Assembly: GCA_035653615.1 (NCBI GenBank)
Contig: DASRBN010000035.1
Location: 62,001-126,000 of the forward strand
Length of the DNA: 64,000 nucleotides
DNA from: Ktedonobacteraceae bacterium
GTDB taxonomy: Bacteria; Chloroflexota; Ktedonobacteria; Ktedonobacterales; Ktedonobacteraceae
Direction: 5' to 3'
Of the stretch, positions 1 through 7,678 are shown one piece after another. Under the pieces are notes generated by a model. It was not told where the DNA came from. It did no database searches and worked only from the letters and a program-made list of their open reading frames with translations. Every line of letters begins with the position of its first letter. The stretch's first letter is position 1. The position numbers were made by a program, and so were the translations under genes.

Positions 1-520
1 GGCCGACTACACCGGTCGCGCCGAGGATCAGCACGTTATCGCCTGGCCTTATTCTGGCGATCTCGACCAATGGTATGTATGCCGCAACTCCAGAGTTTCC
101 GATGGCGGCAGCCTGTATCGGATCGAGTCTATCGGGCAACAAAAGGATGTTCTCGTCGTCCACAAGTACCTGGGTTGAAAAAGCTCCCGGTCTGGCCGGC
201 GACGCATGACACTCCGCATACACGAGGGTTCCCTGCGCGAATCGGTCTGAGTCGATCACGACTCCCACGCATTCGCTGCCGGGGACGTATGGAGATTCGT
301 GGCGTACGGAATGAAATGTCCCCGAAGCGATGAGCAGGTCGAGGGGGTTTAATGGAGCGGCAATCACTTGTAGCGATGTGGTGCCGGGCGAGCGCGAGGG
401 CAATTCAAGCCAGCCCACCAGCGGTTCTGCGCCGGGAGCGTTCACAATCCCCGCGAGCGCCTTCACAGTGTCCGCCTTCTGCGGGCCATGGTTAACAAAT
501 CGAGCATCCATCGACGACAC
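1..520 (-). CDS. MDR-superfamily (zinc-type alcohol dehydrogenase/quinone oxidoreductase-like) protein, 3' end outside window
   Basis: Reading leftwards from 520, the frame is open to the window edge and gives about 173 residues of the GroES-like N-terminal half of a medium-chain dehydrogenase/reductase. Visible features are the 'PLNPLDLLIASG' strand, 'VPGSECVGVV', and the start of the Rossmann fold 'NVLILGATGVVG' at the very edge. The usual catalytic zinc ligands are not evident in the visible part, so a quinone-oxidoreductase or enoyl-reductase-like member is more likely than a true zinc alcohol dehydrogenase. I chose the GTG at 520 because GGGAG lies 5 bases upstream; an in-frame ATG at 511 and one at 541 are alternatives. 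The substrate cannot be read from the sequence. It belongs to the catabolic island and is divergent from the DUF3500 gene. Confidence 0.8.
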   Translation of the reverse strand, partial: MSSMDARFVNHGPQKADTVKALAGIVNAPGAEPLVGWLELPSRSPGTTSLQVIAAPLNPLDLLIASGTFHSVRHESPYVPGSECVGVVIDSDRFAQGTLVYAECHASPARPGAFSTQVLVDDENILLLPDRLDPIQAAAIGNSGVAAYIPLVEIARIRPGDNVLILGATGVVG

Positions 521-608
521 GTCATCTCCCTTGCTAAACATCGATATGGTTATGATGTTTTGTTAATTATATGCACCTCGTGTAGGGGATGTCAAGACGT
601 CCGCGCCA

Positions 609-638
609 TTGCCAAGAAATACGCATAAATGTTATAAT
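609..638 (+). promoter_or_regulatory. Sigma70-type promoter for the DUF3500/GntR pair
   Basis: TTGCCA (609-614) and TATAAT (633-638) are separated by 18 bases and sit 28 bases before the ATG at 666. The match to the vegetative consensus is good, with one mismatch in the -35 box. The divergent MDR gene begins at 520 on the other side of this 145-base gap. Confidence 0.6.
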
Positions 639-665
639 CTTTTCATGAGCAGAAAGGAGGCCCAA

Positions 666-1823
666 ATGACGACCCGCAACTCCACCAGACAGCCGACACA
701 CGAAGACGCGCAGACCATCCAGAAGTTGCTCGTTGGCGTGATTGGCCTGATCGATACTTTTTCAGCCGAGCAGCGCGGCGCAGCCCTGTTCGGATTCGAT
801 GACGCTCGTCGTCTCGACTGGGACATCATTCCGAAGCCCGACCGCGTCGGAGTCTCGATGCATAACCTCGATCGTCACCAGAAGGTCGTGGTGCATGACC
901 TCGTGCGACTTGCGGTCTCACACGAGGTCTACACCAAGGTGCTCGCCATTATGCAGCTCGAGCACGTACTACGGGCGCGGGAGGCGGAATTCCTGGGGGT
1001 CGCCGCACCACTATGGCGCACCTCCGATTCCTACTTCCTCAGCATCTTCGGCCGACCCGGGTTCGAAGATACCTGGTCACTGCGCTTCCTCGGTCACCAC
1101 GTGTGTCTCAATATCACCATCGTGAACCAGCGCTGGATTTCGACCACGCCAAGCGCTCTTGGCCAGCAGCCTATGATCGGCTCCGGTGTGCTGAATCCGA
1201 TGTCCGATGACGAAGGACTCGGCTTCGAGCTGCTCGACTCACTGAATGACGACCAGCGCAGTCTCGCTGTCATCCATGACGTGGCGCCCGCCGACTTCGT
1301 GTCACGACAGGTGCCGTTGATCGGCGCGATTGAGTATCCCGACCACTACGACCTGGGAATGCCGCAGTACCAGATCACGACCGAAGATCGGAAGGCGCTT
1401 GCTTTGGTGCGTGATCAGCCGTCCGGCATTCCGGCAGACCGTCTCATGGAGACCCAGCAGGCTCTGCTTACCCGTCTGATCGACACGTACCTTGCCCGCC
1501 TTCCCGCGCGCGCGGCCGGAGAGTACCGCGCGCAGATCGATGCTGACGGCCCGACCGAAACCCACTTCGCATGGGCAGGCGGGCTAGTGCGAGGTCAACC
1601 TCACTACTTCCGAATCCAGACACGCTTACTCCTCATCGAGATGGTGAATGCTGTCGACAGCGGAAACCATCTTCACTCTGTTATTCGGGACTTCGAGCAC
1701 GACTTCGCCCACGACACTCTCCATGACCATGCGGCGCGCCTGGCCGAGTACGGCTCTCACCTCTCGACTCGCACCACGTCGAGCGAGAGCACCGGGCTTC
1801 AAGTAAATGACTGGTCCTGGTGA
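666..1823 (+). CDS. DUF3500 family protein
   Basis: A 385-residue protein that I recognise as DUF3500 from 'FGRPGFEDTWSLRFLGHH', followed by 'LNITIV' and, near the C-terminus, 'HLHSVIRDFEHDFAHDTL'. The function of the family is not established. The histidine-rich 'GHH' and 'HDFAHDTLHDH' stretches suggest possible metal binding, which is inference. There is no signal peptide or membrane segment. The start at 666 is preferred over upstream ATGs (609, 645) because AAAGGAGG ends 5 bases before it. It probably forms a unit with the GntR gene, and lies beside the hydrolase/monooxygenase operon of the island. Confidence 0.8.
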   Translation: MTTRNSTRQPTHEDAQTIQKLLVGVIGLIDTFSAEQRGAALFGFDDARRLDWDIIPKPDRVGVSMHNLDRHQKVVVHDLVRLAVSHEVYTKVLAIMQLEHVLRAREAEFLGVAAPLWRTSDSYFLSIFGRPGFEDTWSLRFLGHHVCLNITIVNQRWISTTPSALGQQPMIGSGVLNPMSDDEGLGFELLDSLNDDQRSLAVIHDVAPADFVSRQVPLIGAIEYPDHYDLGMPQYQITTEDRKALALVRDQPSGIPADRLMETQQALLTRLIDTYLARLPARAAGEYRAQIDADGPTETHFAWAGGLVRGQPHYFRIQTRLLLIEMVNAVDSGNHLHSVIRDFEHDFAHDTLHDHAARLAEYGSHLSTRTTSSESTGLQVNDWSW

Positions 1824-1880
1824 TCCCCGCACCCGGTGCGGCCCTATCCAATCTAGACTGTTTCTTGGGAGTCTGAATAC

Positions 1881-2579
1881 ATGAAATCCTTAGCAGGCCT
1901 GACGCGCGCGAATATCCTTGCGAGCGAGATCGAACAGCAGATTCTCGACCGAGAGTTCAAGCCCGGCGAACTGATCGGCACTATTGACTCGCTGAGGGAG
2001 CGCACTGGATTCGCCCGGTCGACTGTCGCCGAAGCCATTCGGCTCCTGGCCGATCGCGGGCTCGCCGAAATCCGCCCTGGGCGTGGAGGCGGGCTGTTTG
2101 CAACAGCCCCGGGACCGATGGTCAAAATCCGGCACACCCTCCTTGCCGTCACCGATGCCCCCACCGCCGTTGCCGAAGCTATAGCCGTGCGAGAAGCGCT
2201 CGAGGTCCTGATCGATGTCGACGCTGCGAAACACCGAAGTGCCATCGACGTCGCCGACATCAAGAAACTGCTTGCCAAACTCAAGTCAGCGGCAGCCAGG
2301 GGTAGGACCAAGTTCCTGCTGGCGAACTGGGACCTGCACGAACGCATTGCGCTCATTTCTCCGAACCAGACGGCATCGGCGCTCTACCTGTCGATGACAA
2401 GGTTCGTGCGCGAGCATGCTGTGGTCGCTACTCACGATGCCTCCCACGAATCGGCCGCTGAGTGGCTGCACATCCGCATGGAGACGCACGAGGAGCTTGT
2501 CAATGCCATCATCGCCGGGGACACCCGGCGCGTAAAGATCGCGGTCGAAAAGCACGCTGGATTACTCGACGTGGAGTAA
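1881..2579 (+). CDS. GntR family transcriptional regulator, FadR-like (FCD ligand domain)
   Basis: A 232-residue protein with an N-terminal winged helix (about 8-75; 'ASEIEQQILDREFKPGE', recognition-helix region 'RTGFARSTVAEAIRLL', then the wing 'GRGGG') and an all-helical FCD effector domain (about 100-225) with 'DLHERIALIS' and 'RMETHEELVNAI', whose histidines normally contribute to the metal or ligand site. It likely controls the island operon in response to a carboxylate-type metabolite; this is inference from family and position. A GGGAG ribosome site lies 9 bases before the ATG. The last codons overlap a strong terminator hairpin. It is convergent with the operon that ends at 2656. Confidence 0.88.
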   Translation: MKSLAGLTRANILASEIEQQILDREFKPGELIGTIDSLRERTGFARSTVAEAIRLLADRGLAEIRPGRGGGLFATAPGPMVKIRHTLLAVTDAPTAVAEAIAVREALEVLIDVDAAKHRSAIDVADIKKLLAKLKSAAARGRTKFLLANWDLHERIALISPNQTASALYLSMTRFVREHAVVATHDASHESAAEWLHIRMETHEELVNAIIAGDTRRVKIAVEKHAGLLDVE

Positions 2580-2596
2580 CCCGGCGTGCTTCTTTT
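2550..2596. terminator. Strong bidirectional rho-independent-type terminator
   Basis: The arms AAGCACGC...TTACTC and GAGTAA...GCGTGCTT form an 18-pair stem with one wobble and one mismatch around a six-base loop (gacgtg), followed by TCTTTT. The hairpin includes the stop codon of the GntR gene. It also lies downstream of the minus-strand operon ending at 2656, so it may serve both convergent units. Confidence 0.7.
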
Positions 2597-2655
2597 CAGG
2601 GCCCGTTCGAGTGGAAGTGAGCCGGCAGCGGCGTGTCAACACCAGCCATAAGGGC

Positions 2656-3090
2656 TCACGACGAGCTGCTCGTCGACGCTCCCGGAGTCCTCGCCGCCTT
2701 GAGACGAGCGGCGGCAGCGATCCATGGCGCTGGATCGTGGTAGAAGGGTCGGATCTCGCAGATCTGCTGCCCGCGGAACCGGATCACCTCGGTGTTCTGA
2801 ACCGTCACACCGTCGTCTCCGGCAAACGTGAACTCGACGACTTCGACAGCATGGTCATCCCCAACGGTCGTTGCGACGGACTTTATCTTCACCACAGCGA
2901 GCGACTCGACCACGCGCGGGATCAACTCGCGGAAGGCCTTCTTGCCCCGGTAGACGCCCGCGAACGGCAGGAAGGGAGGGATCGTGATGACGAAGTCGTC
3001 GGTCAGCAGGTCCTCCGCCGCCGCGTAGTCGCCGGACGCGTTGAGCGCGTAGTGCTTCTTGACGAGCTCAATTTGCTCTTCTGGAGTCAT
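2656..3090 (-). CDS. NTF2/SnoaL-like protein (cone-shaped alpha+beta barrel)
   Basis: A 144-residue protein with the NTF2-like layout: an N-terminal helix 'EEQIELVKKHYALNASGDYAAAEDLLTDDFVI' region, the strand and pocket segment 'FAGVYRGKKAFRELIPRVVESL', and the C-terminal sheet with 'NTEVIRFRGQQICEIRPFYHDPAPW'. Family members are isomerases, cyclases, hydratases or non-enzymatic binders, so the reaction cannot be assigned. The last 10 residues are a serine-rich tail of no clear role. AGGAGGT lies 6 bases before the ATG. It is the last gene of the long minus-strand operon and one of three NTF2-like genes in it. Confidence 0.82.
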   Translation of the reverse strand: MTPEEQIELVKKHYALNASGDYAAAEDLLTDDFVITIPPFLPFAGVYRGKKAFRELIPRVVESLAVVKIKSVATTVGDDHAVEVVEFTFAGDDGVTVQNTEVIRFRGQQICEIRPFYHDPAPWIAAAARLKAARTPGASTSSSS

Positions 3091-3135
3091 AGTCTTACCT
3101 CCTGGCCCGTGATGGAAACGGGCTTACTTGACCTT

Positions 3136-5424
3136 CTAGGAACCTGCGGAATGCGGAATAAGGGTCGGGAGGACAGGAAGCTGCACGTAGGTGACATGCC
3201 CCGGACCTGTGTACACGGTGTTGGTCGCGCCGTCGTGATAGCTCGGGTCATAGGCGTGATGCATGCCGTGAGCAACGCCGTCGTATGGCTGGATGTCGAC
3301 CCGGATGCGCTGTCCCTTTCGAATGAGCCCCGTGTTGGGTATGAGTTCGATTTCCACCTGCACGAGTTCGCCGGGCGCCAATGGCGCGTAGTCGGCCTTG
3401 CGATGCGTGTGCTTTGGGCTGTACTCCGTCGATCGCTCGAGATCTAGCGTGCGATGGGATACCTTCAGCCATCCCTTCATCAGCGGGGTCGGCCGGTCGC
3501 CGAAGCCCATCGTTGTGAAGCCTGTGTAGTCAACCTCTCGACCGTCTTCATTGACCGCGCGAACCGACACGTAGATATCCATGTCCGCAGTACTCGAAGA
3601 CACCCACATCCCAGCCTTGCCGTACCCGGCGAGTACCGTATCCTCGCCGAGCGGCTCGCTGATGAACGAGATGCCAGTGACCTGTGGATTTGACTCAGGC
3701 GACTCCGGGTCGAGACGTATGGCTGCGCCGACGCCGGGCGGAAGAAGCCGCACTTCCGCAGAATAGCTCCGCTGTCGCTCGACCGAGGGCTCCGACCTCG
3801 ACAGGCGCAGGAAGTCGGAGCGGGCGTCGGTTCCGGCCCATTCCGCCGAAGTCGCGTCGAGATACCACCTGGTGTAGTTCGTGCGCGCAACCGGCCATTC
3901 GTTCTCCTGAAGCACGAACGACGCACCGTTACCGGTGCGGATCTCTAGCCGCACCGGCGGAACATCCATTATTCCGTTGTCGATCCCTTTTAACCAGTGA
4001 TCGAAGAACGCTTTGTGGCTCGCGAATGTTTCGGTCGCGTAGGCTTTTTGGAACCAGTCCTCCCAGAAGTCGAGCTTCTTGTTCGGGGTCGGCGTGCTCA
4101 GGTACGCCCCGCTGCCGCCGAGCTGGTGAAAGTGAGCGACGTGCGTGGTAGCCGCCACAGCCCACAGCGGAACATCCACTCCGCTCAAATCGGGGCTCAT
4201 GAACACTTTCGCACGCGGGCCGAACACGCTTTCTGGATCGGAATCACGGAAGGGCGAGTGCTTCAGCGTGGTGATGAAGTCGGCGACGTCCGGCTCACCG
4301 ACGATCGCGGGCATCAGCCCGGAAGCCTTCCAGATCGACCAGAACTGCTCGTTGAAAATCCCTCCGTTGTAGGCGACCTCTTCATAGAGATCGACATCGG
4401 TTCCGATAGCGATCATGGCCTTCAGGTGCTGCGGATGCAGACTGGCCGCACCATGCTGGCTCATTGCGAGATACGACATACCCCATGTACCGACAGCTCC
4501 GTTCGACCAGGGCTGCTCCCCTGCCCACTCGATCGAGTCGCGCAACGCTTCGGCACCGGCGATTCCCCACGGAGCGAGCTGTCCCGGGCTCTTGCCCGAC
4601 CCCGGCATGTCCACCCGAACGACGGCATAGCCGTTGGGCACCCAGTCGGCCGTGTTGACCGTCTCGTGGTTCTCGAACTGGAGGCCGGCTGAGTTCCCGA
4701 AGAAGTAGTCCTCCTCCATCTGCTCGTGCTTCTCGAGGTCGTCCGCCGTCTCGATGGAGTGGTGATTGAATGCCTTGCCGTAGGGCCCGCAACTGACAAT
4801 CACCGGATAGTTGCCCGGCGTCGCAGGTCGGAAGACGTCTGCGAGAACATACTCGCCGTTCTGCAGCGGGATTTTCACATCGCGGAAGCGGAGGATTCCC
4901 ATCACGTTTCGCCTGAGTTCATTACGCACGTTCGCTGGGGTACAGAGCTCACGCCGGGTGCCATCGGTGAACACTCCCGAGTTATTGAGGTCGTCAAGGA
5001 GTTCGAGAACGACCTGATCCTGGGTGAACTGCTGCACTTTATCGACTACTGTCGTAGCCTCATAGTTGGCATCGTGACGGAAGTTCAATCTTCGGTCGCC
5101 GATGATCTCGTGGACTTCGGGCGCGATGTCTGTGCCGTTGTCCCGGATACCGCTGCGCCCAAGCGAGAAGACCAGGCGAGCGATGTTTGTGACGCCGGGA
5201 TCTCTGAGTTTGTTGATATTGCCATCAACGCGCGCGACGATGTCTGCGAGAGTCACGCGGGGTCGTCCCGTTACGTTCCCGATCGCCGTGTTTCCGACCA
5301 GGAACGCGACGCGTTCACCGTCCTCATACTGAAACTCTCCTCTCTCGTTTGTCAGACCGCTGTGCGTGGGCGTTTCGTATTTCAGGCCGGCGATCGGCCC
5401 AGCCATAACACCTGTCTTCGTCAT
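3136..5424 (-). CDS. CocE/NonD-type (S15 family) alpha/beta hydrolase with unusual N-terminal domain, copy 1
   Basis: A 762-residue protein. Residues about 1-190 form a domain not usual for this family: 'GPIAGLKYETPTHSGLTNE' followed by 'GEFQYEDGERVAFLVG' resembles the 'TDxxGxFxYxxGxxVxFxxG' modules found in exported lipoproteins. Residues about 190-480 are the alpha/beta hydrolase ('KIPLQNGEYVLADVFRP', nucleophile elbow 'GTWGMSYLAMSQ' with Ser near 315). Residues about 500-750 are the C-terminal jelly-roll domain seen in cocaine esterase and X-Pro dipeptidyl peptidases ('ISFISEPLGEDTVLAGY'). It likely hydrolyses an ester, amide or acylated intermediate. There is no signal peptide. The start at 5424 has GGAG 6 bases upstream; an ATG 21 codons earlier lacks one. 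It is a paralogue of the protein at 10878-13187. Confidence 0.85.
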   Translation of the reverse strand: MTKTGVMAGPIAGLKYETPTHSGLTNERGEFQYEDGERVAFLVGNTAIGNVTGRPRVTLADIVARVDGNINKLRDPGVTNIARLVFSLGRSGIRDNGTDIAPEVHEIIGDRRLNFRHDANYEATTVVDKVQQFTQDQVVLELLDDLNNSGVFTDGTRRELCTPANVRNELRRNVMGILRFRDVKIPLQNGEYVLADVFRPATPGNYPVIVSCGPYGKAFNHHSIETADDLEKHEQMEEDYFFGNSAGLQFENHETVNTADWVPNGYAVVRVDMPGSGKSPGQLAPWGIAGAEALRDSIEWAGEQPWSNGAVGTWGMSYLAMSQHGAASLHPQHLKAMIAIGTDVDLYEEVAYNGGIFNEQFWSIWKASGLMPAIVGEPDVADFITTLKHSPFRDSDPESVFGPRAKVFMSPDLSGVDVPLWAVAATTHVAHFHQLGGSGAYLSTPTPNKKLDFWEDWFQKAYATETFASHKAFFDHWLKGIDNGIMDVPPVRLEIRTGNGASFVLQENEWPVARTNYTRWYLDATSAEWAGTDARSDFLRLSRSEPSVERQRSYSAEVRLLPPGVGAAIRLDPESPESNPQVTGISFISEPLGEDTVLAGYGKAGMWVSSSTADMDIYVSVRAVNEDGREVDYTGFTTMGFGDRPTPLMKGWLKVSHRTLDLERSTEYSPKHTHRKADYAPLAPGELVQVEIELIPNTGLIRKGQRIRVDIQPYDGVAHGMHHAYDPSYHDGATNTVYTGPGHVTYVQLPVLPTLIPHSAGS

Positions 5425-5558
5425 GTCATTCTCCAAGTCGTCATTCACTGGTGGTCGTTGGTCGAAGTGCTGAGCGCATGCCTGCACCTGCGGTCGCCCG
5501 CGACTTCACTCACGGTAGTTGCCTCAAGGGCAGGATCCGTCCTGAACTTCGGGCGCGC

Positions 5559-5730
5559 CTATGAACGGCGTTCAAGCACGCTCATGGATGAAGGACCGGC
5601 CTCGACGCCTGTGAGTGCTCGTCCAAGGTTCTCCGCCCAGGTGTCCAGGTTGTTCGCCGCGTGCAGGCTGCAGTTCTACGATTCGCGCGATGATCTCTTC
5701 GGCTCGGGGCTGTGCGATGTCCGTGCTCAT
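5559..5730 (-). pseudogene. Small translationally coupled ORF, probably frameshifted
   Basis: The ATG at 5730 overlaps the stop of the preceding NTF2-like gene (ATGA), with a GAGAGGA site upstream, which supports real translation. The first frame gives MSTDIAQPRAEEIIARIVE and ends at 5572. A change of frame near residue 20 gives the more protein-like 'NNLDTWAENLGRALTGVEAG' and ends at 5559. I read this as a decayed short gene of about 55 residues, function unknown. It could equally be an intact short peptide in the first frame. Confidence 0.3.
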
Positions 5731-6275
5731 GGCCAGTCCTCTCTCGAGATGGGTGTCCCTGTGAAACCTGCGACTGGCTCGACGCTGGGGTCCGATCCGT
5801 CGCGACCGAGCGCCGACGCGTCGGGATGATCATCGAACCAGCCTTCCGCAGGATAGCGGTACATCCACCCGGTGGCAAGCTTGCGCCGTGCTATGCGCCA
5901 GACGCCGTCACGCTGCTCGAATCGATCGAGATAGCGCGCCCAGAGCTTGACGATCTCGCCCTTCCACTGATGCACTTCTGATCCCTGGTGATCCGCGTTC
6001 AGGTACGTCTCGACGTGGGCGATGGTCGGTCCGTCAAATTCGATGAGACTGTTGCCAAGAAAGTGCATGGTTCTCACGAACCGCGGCATCTCTCCCGACA
6101 GGAATTTGACGAAGCCGTCGACGGAGCCAATGTGCAGGCTTGCGGGGAACTGAATCCAGGCGTCCGGATGAAATACGCTGCGTACCAGGTCCATGTCCAT
6201 GCGGTCCAGACCCCGGCAGTACCGCAGGAGCGCGTCGTGAATCTCAACGCGAGCGCTCAATTCTTCAAGGTTCAT
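5727..6275 (-). CDS. SnoaL-like (NTF2 superfamily) protein, aromatic-dioxygenase-beta-like
   Basis: A 182-residue protein of the SnoaL-like type: 'ARVEIHDALLRYCRGLDRMD' then 'LVRSVFHPDAWIQF', with 'MHFLGNSLIEFDG' and 'ARYLDRFEQRDGVWRIARRKL'. The 'RYCRGLDRxD...FHPDA' signature is typical of a family often encoded beside ring hydroxylases and dioxygenases in degradation clusters; some members act as dehydratases or cyclases. The exact reaction is not assignable. It sits between the FAH gene and the first hydrolase in the operon. Its stop overlaps the next small ORF. Confidence 0.82.
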   Translation of the reverse strand: MNLEELSARVEIHDALLRYCRGLDRMDMDLVRSVFHPDAWIQFPASLHIGSVDGFVKFLSGEMPRFVRTMHFLGNSLIEFDGPTIAHVETYLNADHQGSEVHQWKGEIVKLWARYLDRFEQRDGVWRIARRKLATGWMYRYPAEGWFDDHPDASALGRDGSDPSVEPVAGFTGTPISREDWP

Positions 6276-6398
6276 CGGTGGTTCCCCCTTCCAGCTAGTC
6301 GGACGCCGCAGACATCGAGAACGAAGATCGTGAAAACAGGCGTCGAAACGTCGTCTATGTCGTCAGGTCGGTCGCCAGGGCGAGCGAGATATGCACGT

Positions 6399-7307
6399 CT
6401 ATATGCCATGATTTGCTCCAGTCGGTCGTGAGTTGGATGTGAGGCTCACCGAGTCAGCGGTGAGCCGACGATGTGTGTTGTCAACGATGTGATTGGTGAG
6501 AATTCCAAGTCGCTCGATCTCGACTTCAACGACATCGCCGGGGTGCAGCAACCACGGCGGCGTTCGCGCGTAGCCGACACCGGACGGCGTACCGGTTGCG
6601 AGGAGATCGCCTCGATGGATCGTGAAGCTTTTGGAAATGTGGGCCAGAGTCTCACCAACTCCGTAGATCATCTGCGCGGTGTTTCCCTGCTGCACGACCT
6701 CACCATTCACGCGTGTTTCGATCTGAAGTCCGTCCCTGAGGTCGCCGACCTCCGCGACGGGTACCATCGGCCCGATCGGGCCTGATCGGTCGCCGTTTTT
6801 CCCCATAATCCATTGCGACGTTGCCTTCTGTGCTCGTCGCGCTGTGACGTCATTGAAGGTCGAGTAACCGACCACAGCAGCGAGAGCCTCTTCGGCAGTG
6901 GCGTCAACCAGTGGCGCCCCGATCCAGGCGACGACCTCGCCTTCCCAGTCGAGGCCTTCTTCGTTGGAGGGAACAGGAATTTTGGCACCGTCGACACTCA
7001 ACGACGCCGGCCACCGCGCGAACAGGGTGGGGATCTCGGGCAATTGCGTGTCCCGGTACGTGCCCTCATTTACATGGTCAAGATAATTGAGGCCCACGCA
7101 AAGGACTCGGGCGCTTTTGACGACCGGAGGGACAAGCTCGACATGCTCGACCTGAAACGTGGGTCCAGTGGGGCCAGCAGCGATAAACGCGTGCGGGGAC
7201 GCCCAAAAATCTTCGACCTCTGCAAAGACCACGACCTCGGTGCCGTTCGAGCTGAGAGCACCGACGAGAACAGTTCCATCATCCTGTTTGAGGCCAACGA
7301 TCCGCAT
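6399..7307 (-). CDS. Fumarylacetoacetate hydrolase (FAH) family protein
   Basis: A 302-residue FAH-fold enzyme. The N-terminal arm (1-65) is followed by the catalytic core beginning 'VLCVGLNYLDHVNE', the metal-binding acidic patch 'LDWEGEVVAWIG', 'GYSTFNDVTARRAQ', and 'LLATGTPSGVGYARTPPW'. Enzymes of this family cleave C-C bonds in acylpyruvates or decarboxylate/hydrate ring-fission products using Mg or Ca. Here it probably acts on a product of the island's oxygenases (inference). The start at 7307 has GGAG 5 bases upstream; an upstream in-frame ATG at 7325 has none. It lies 29 bases downstream of the cupin gene in the same operon. Confidence 0.9.
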   Translation of the reverse strand: MRIVGLKQDDGTVLVGALSSNGTEVVVFAEVEDFWASPHAFIAAGPTGPTFQVEHVELVPPVVKSARVLCVGLNYLDHVNEGTYRDTQLPEIPTLFARWPASLSVDGAKIPVPSNEEGLDWEGEVVAWIGAPLVDATAEEALAAVVGYSTFNDVTARRAQKATSQWIMGKNGDRSGPIGPMVPVAEVGDLRDGLQIETRVNGEVVQQGNTAQMIYGVGETLAHISKSFTIHRGDLLATGTPSGVGYARTPPWLLHPGDVVEVEIERLGILTNHIVDNTHRRLTADSVSLTSNSRPTGANHGI

Positions 7308-7336
7308 ATTCTCTCCATTCCTCATATGTTCAATGC

Positions 7337-7678
7337 CTACCTCTTCGCTCGAATGACGAGCATGCTGGCCGGCAGGTTTGTGCGGTTCTCGACGGTACGC
7401 AGCGTGCCGGCCGTAAAGTGGACCGAGTCGTATGCGCCAAGTGTTTCTTCGACCCCGTCGCTCGCCATCACGAGTTGCCCGGAAAGGACGACATACACTG
7501 TTTCGGCCTCCTGCGGCGCGAGTTGTGCCGTTCCACCGGGCAGGTAATGGGATAGCACGATGGTGAAGTCTGTTGTAGGAGTGGATGCTCCCCCTTGCAG
7601 GCGCACCGGTCCGACACCGTCATGCCCGACCGGATTGAACGGCTCGGCATCAGCAATCCTCGTCACACGCATGGTCAT
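7337..7678 (-). CDS. Small cupin-domain protein lacking canonical metal ligands
   Basis: A 113-residue single-domain cupin: 'HYLPGGTAQLAPQEAETVYVVLSGQL' region as motif 1 and 'LGAYDSVHFTAGTLRTVENRT' region as motif 2. The HxH pair of motif 1 and the histidine of motif 2 are replaced (Q-L-A and R), so a metal-dependent dioxygenase role is doubtful; a ligand-binding or isomerase/lyase role is open. The start overlaps the stop of the FAD monooxygenase gene by four bases (ATGA), indicating translational coupling. It is an operon member between the hydroxylase and the FAH hydrolase. Confidence 0.82.
   Translation of the reverse strand: MTMRVTRIADAEPFNPVGHDGVGPVRLQGGASTPTTDFTIVLSHYLPGGTAQLAPQEAETVYVVLSGQLVMASDGVEETLGAYDSVHFTAGTLRTVENRTNLPASMLVIRAKR

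Noticed and set aside
4726-5829. 367-codon open frame on the plus strand
   Set aside because: It is antisense to the first CocE-type hydrolase and crosses three minus-strand features; its translation has no domain features.
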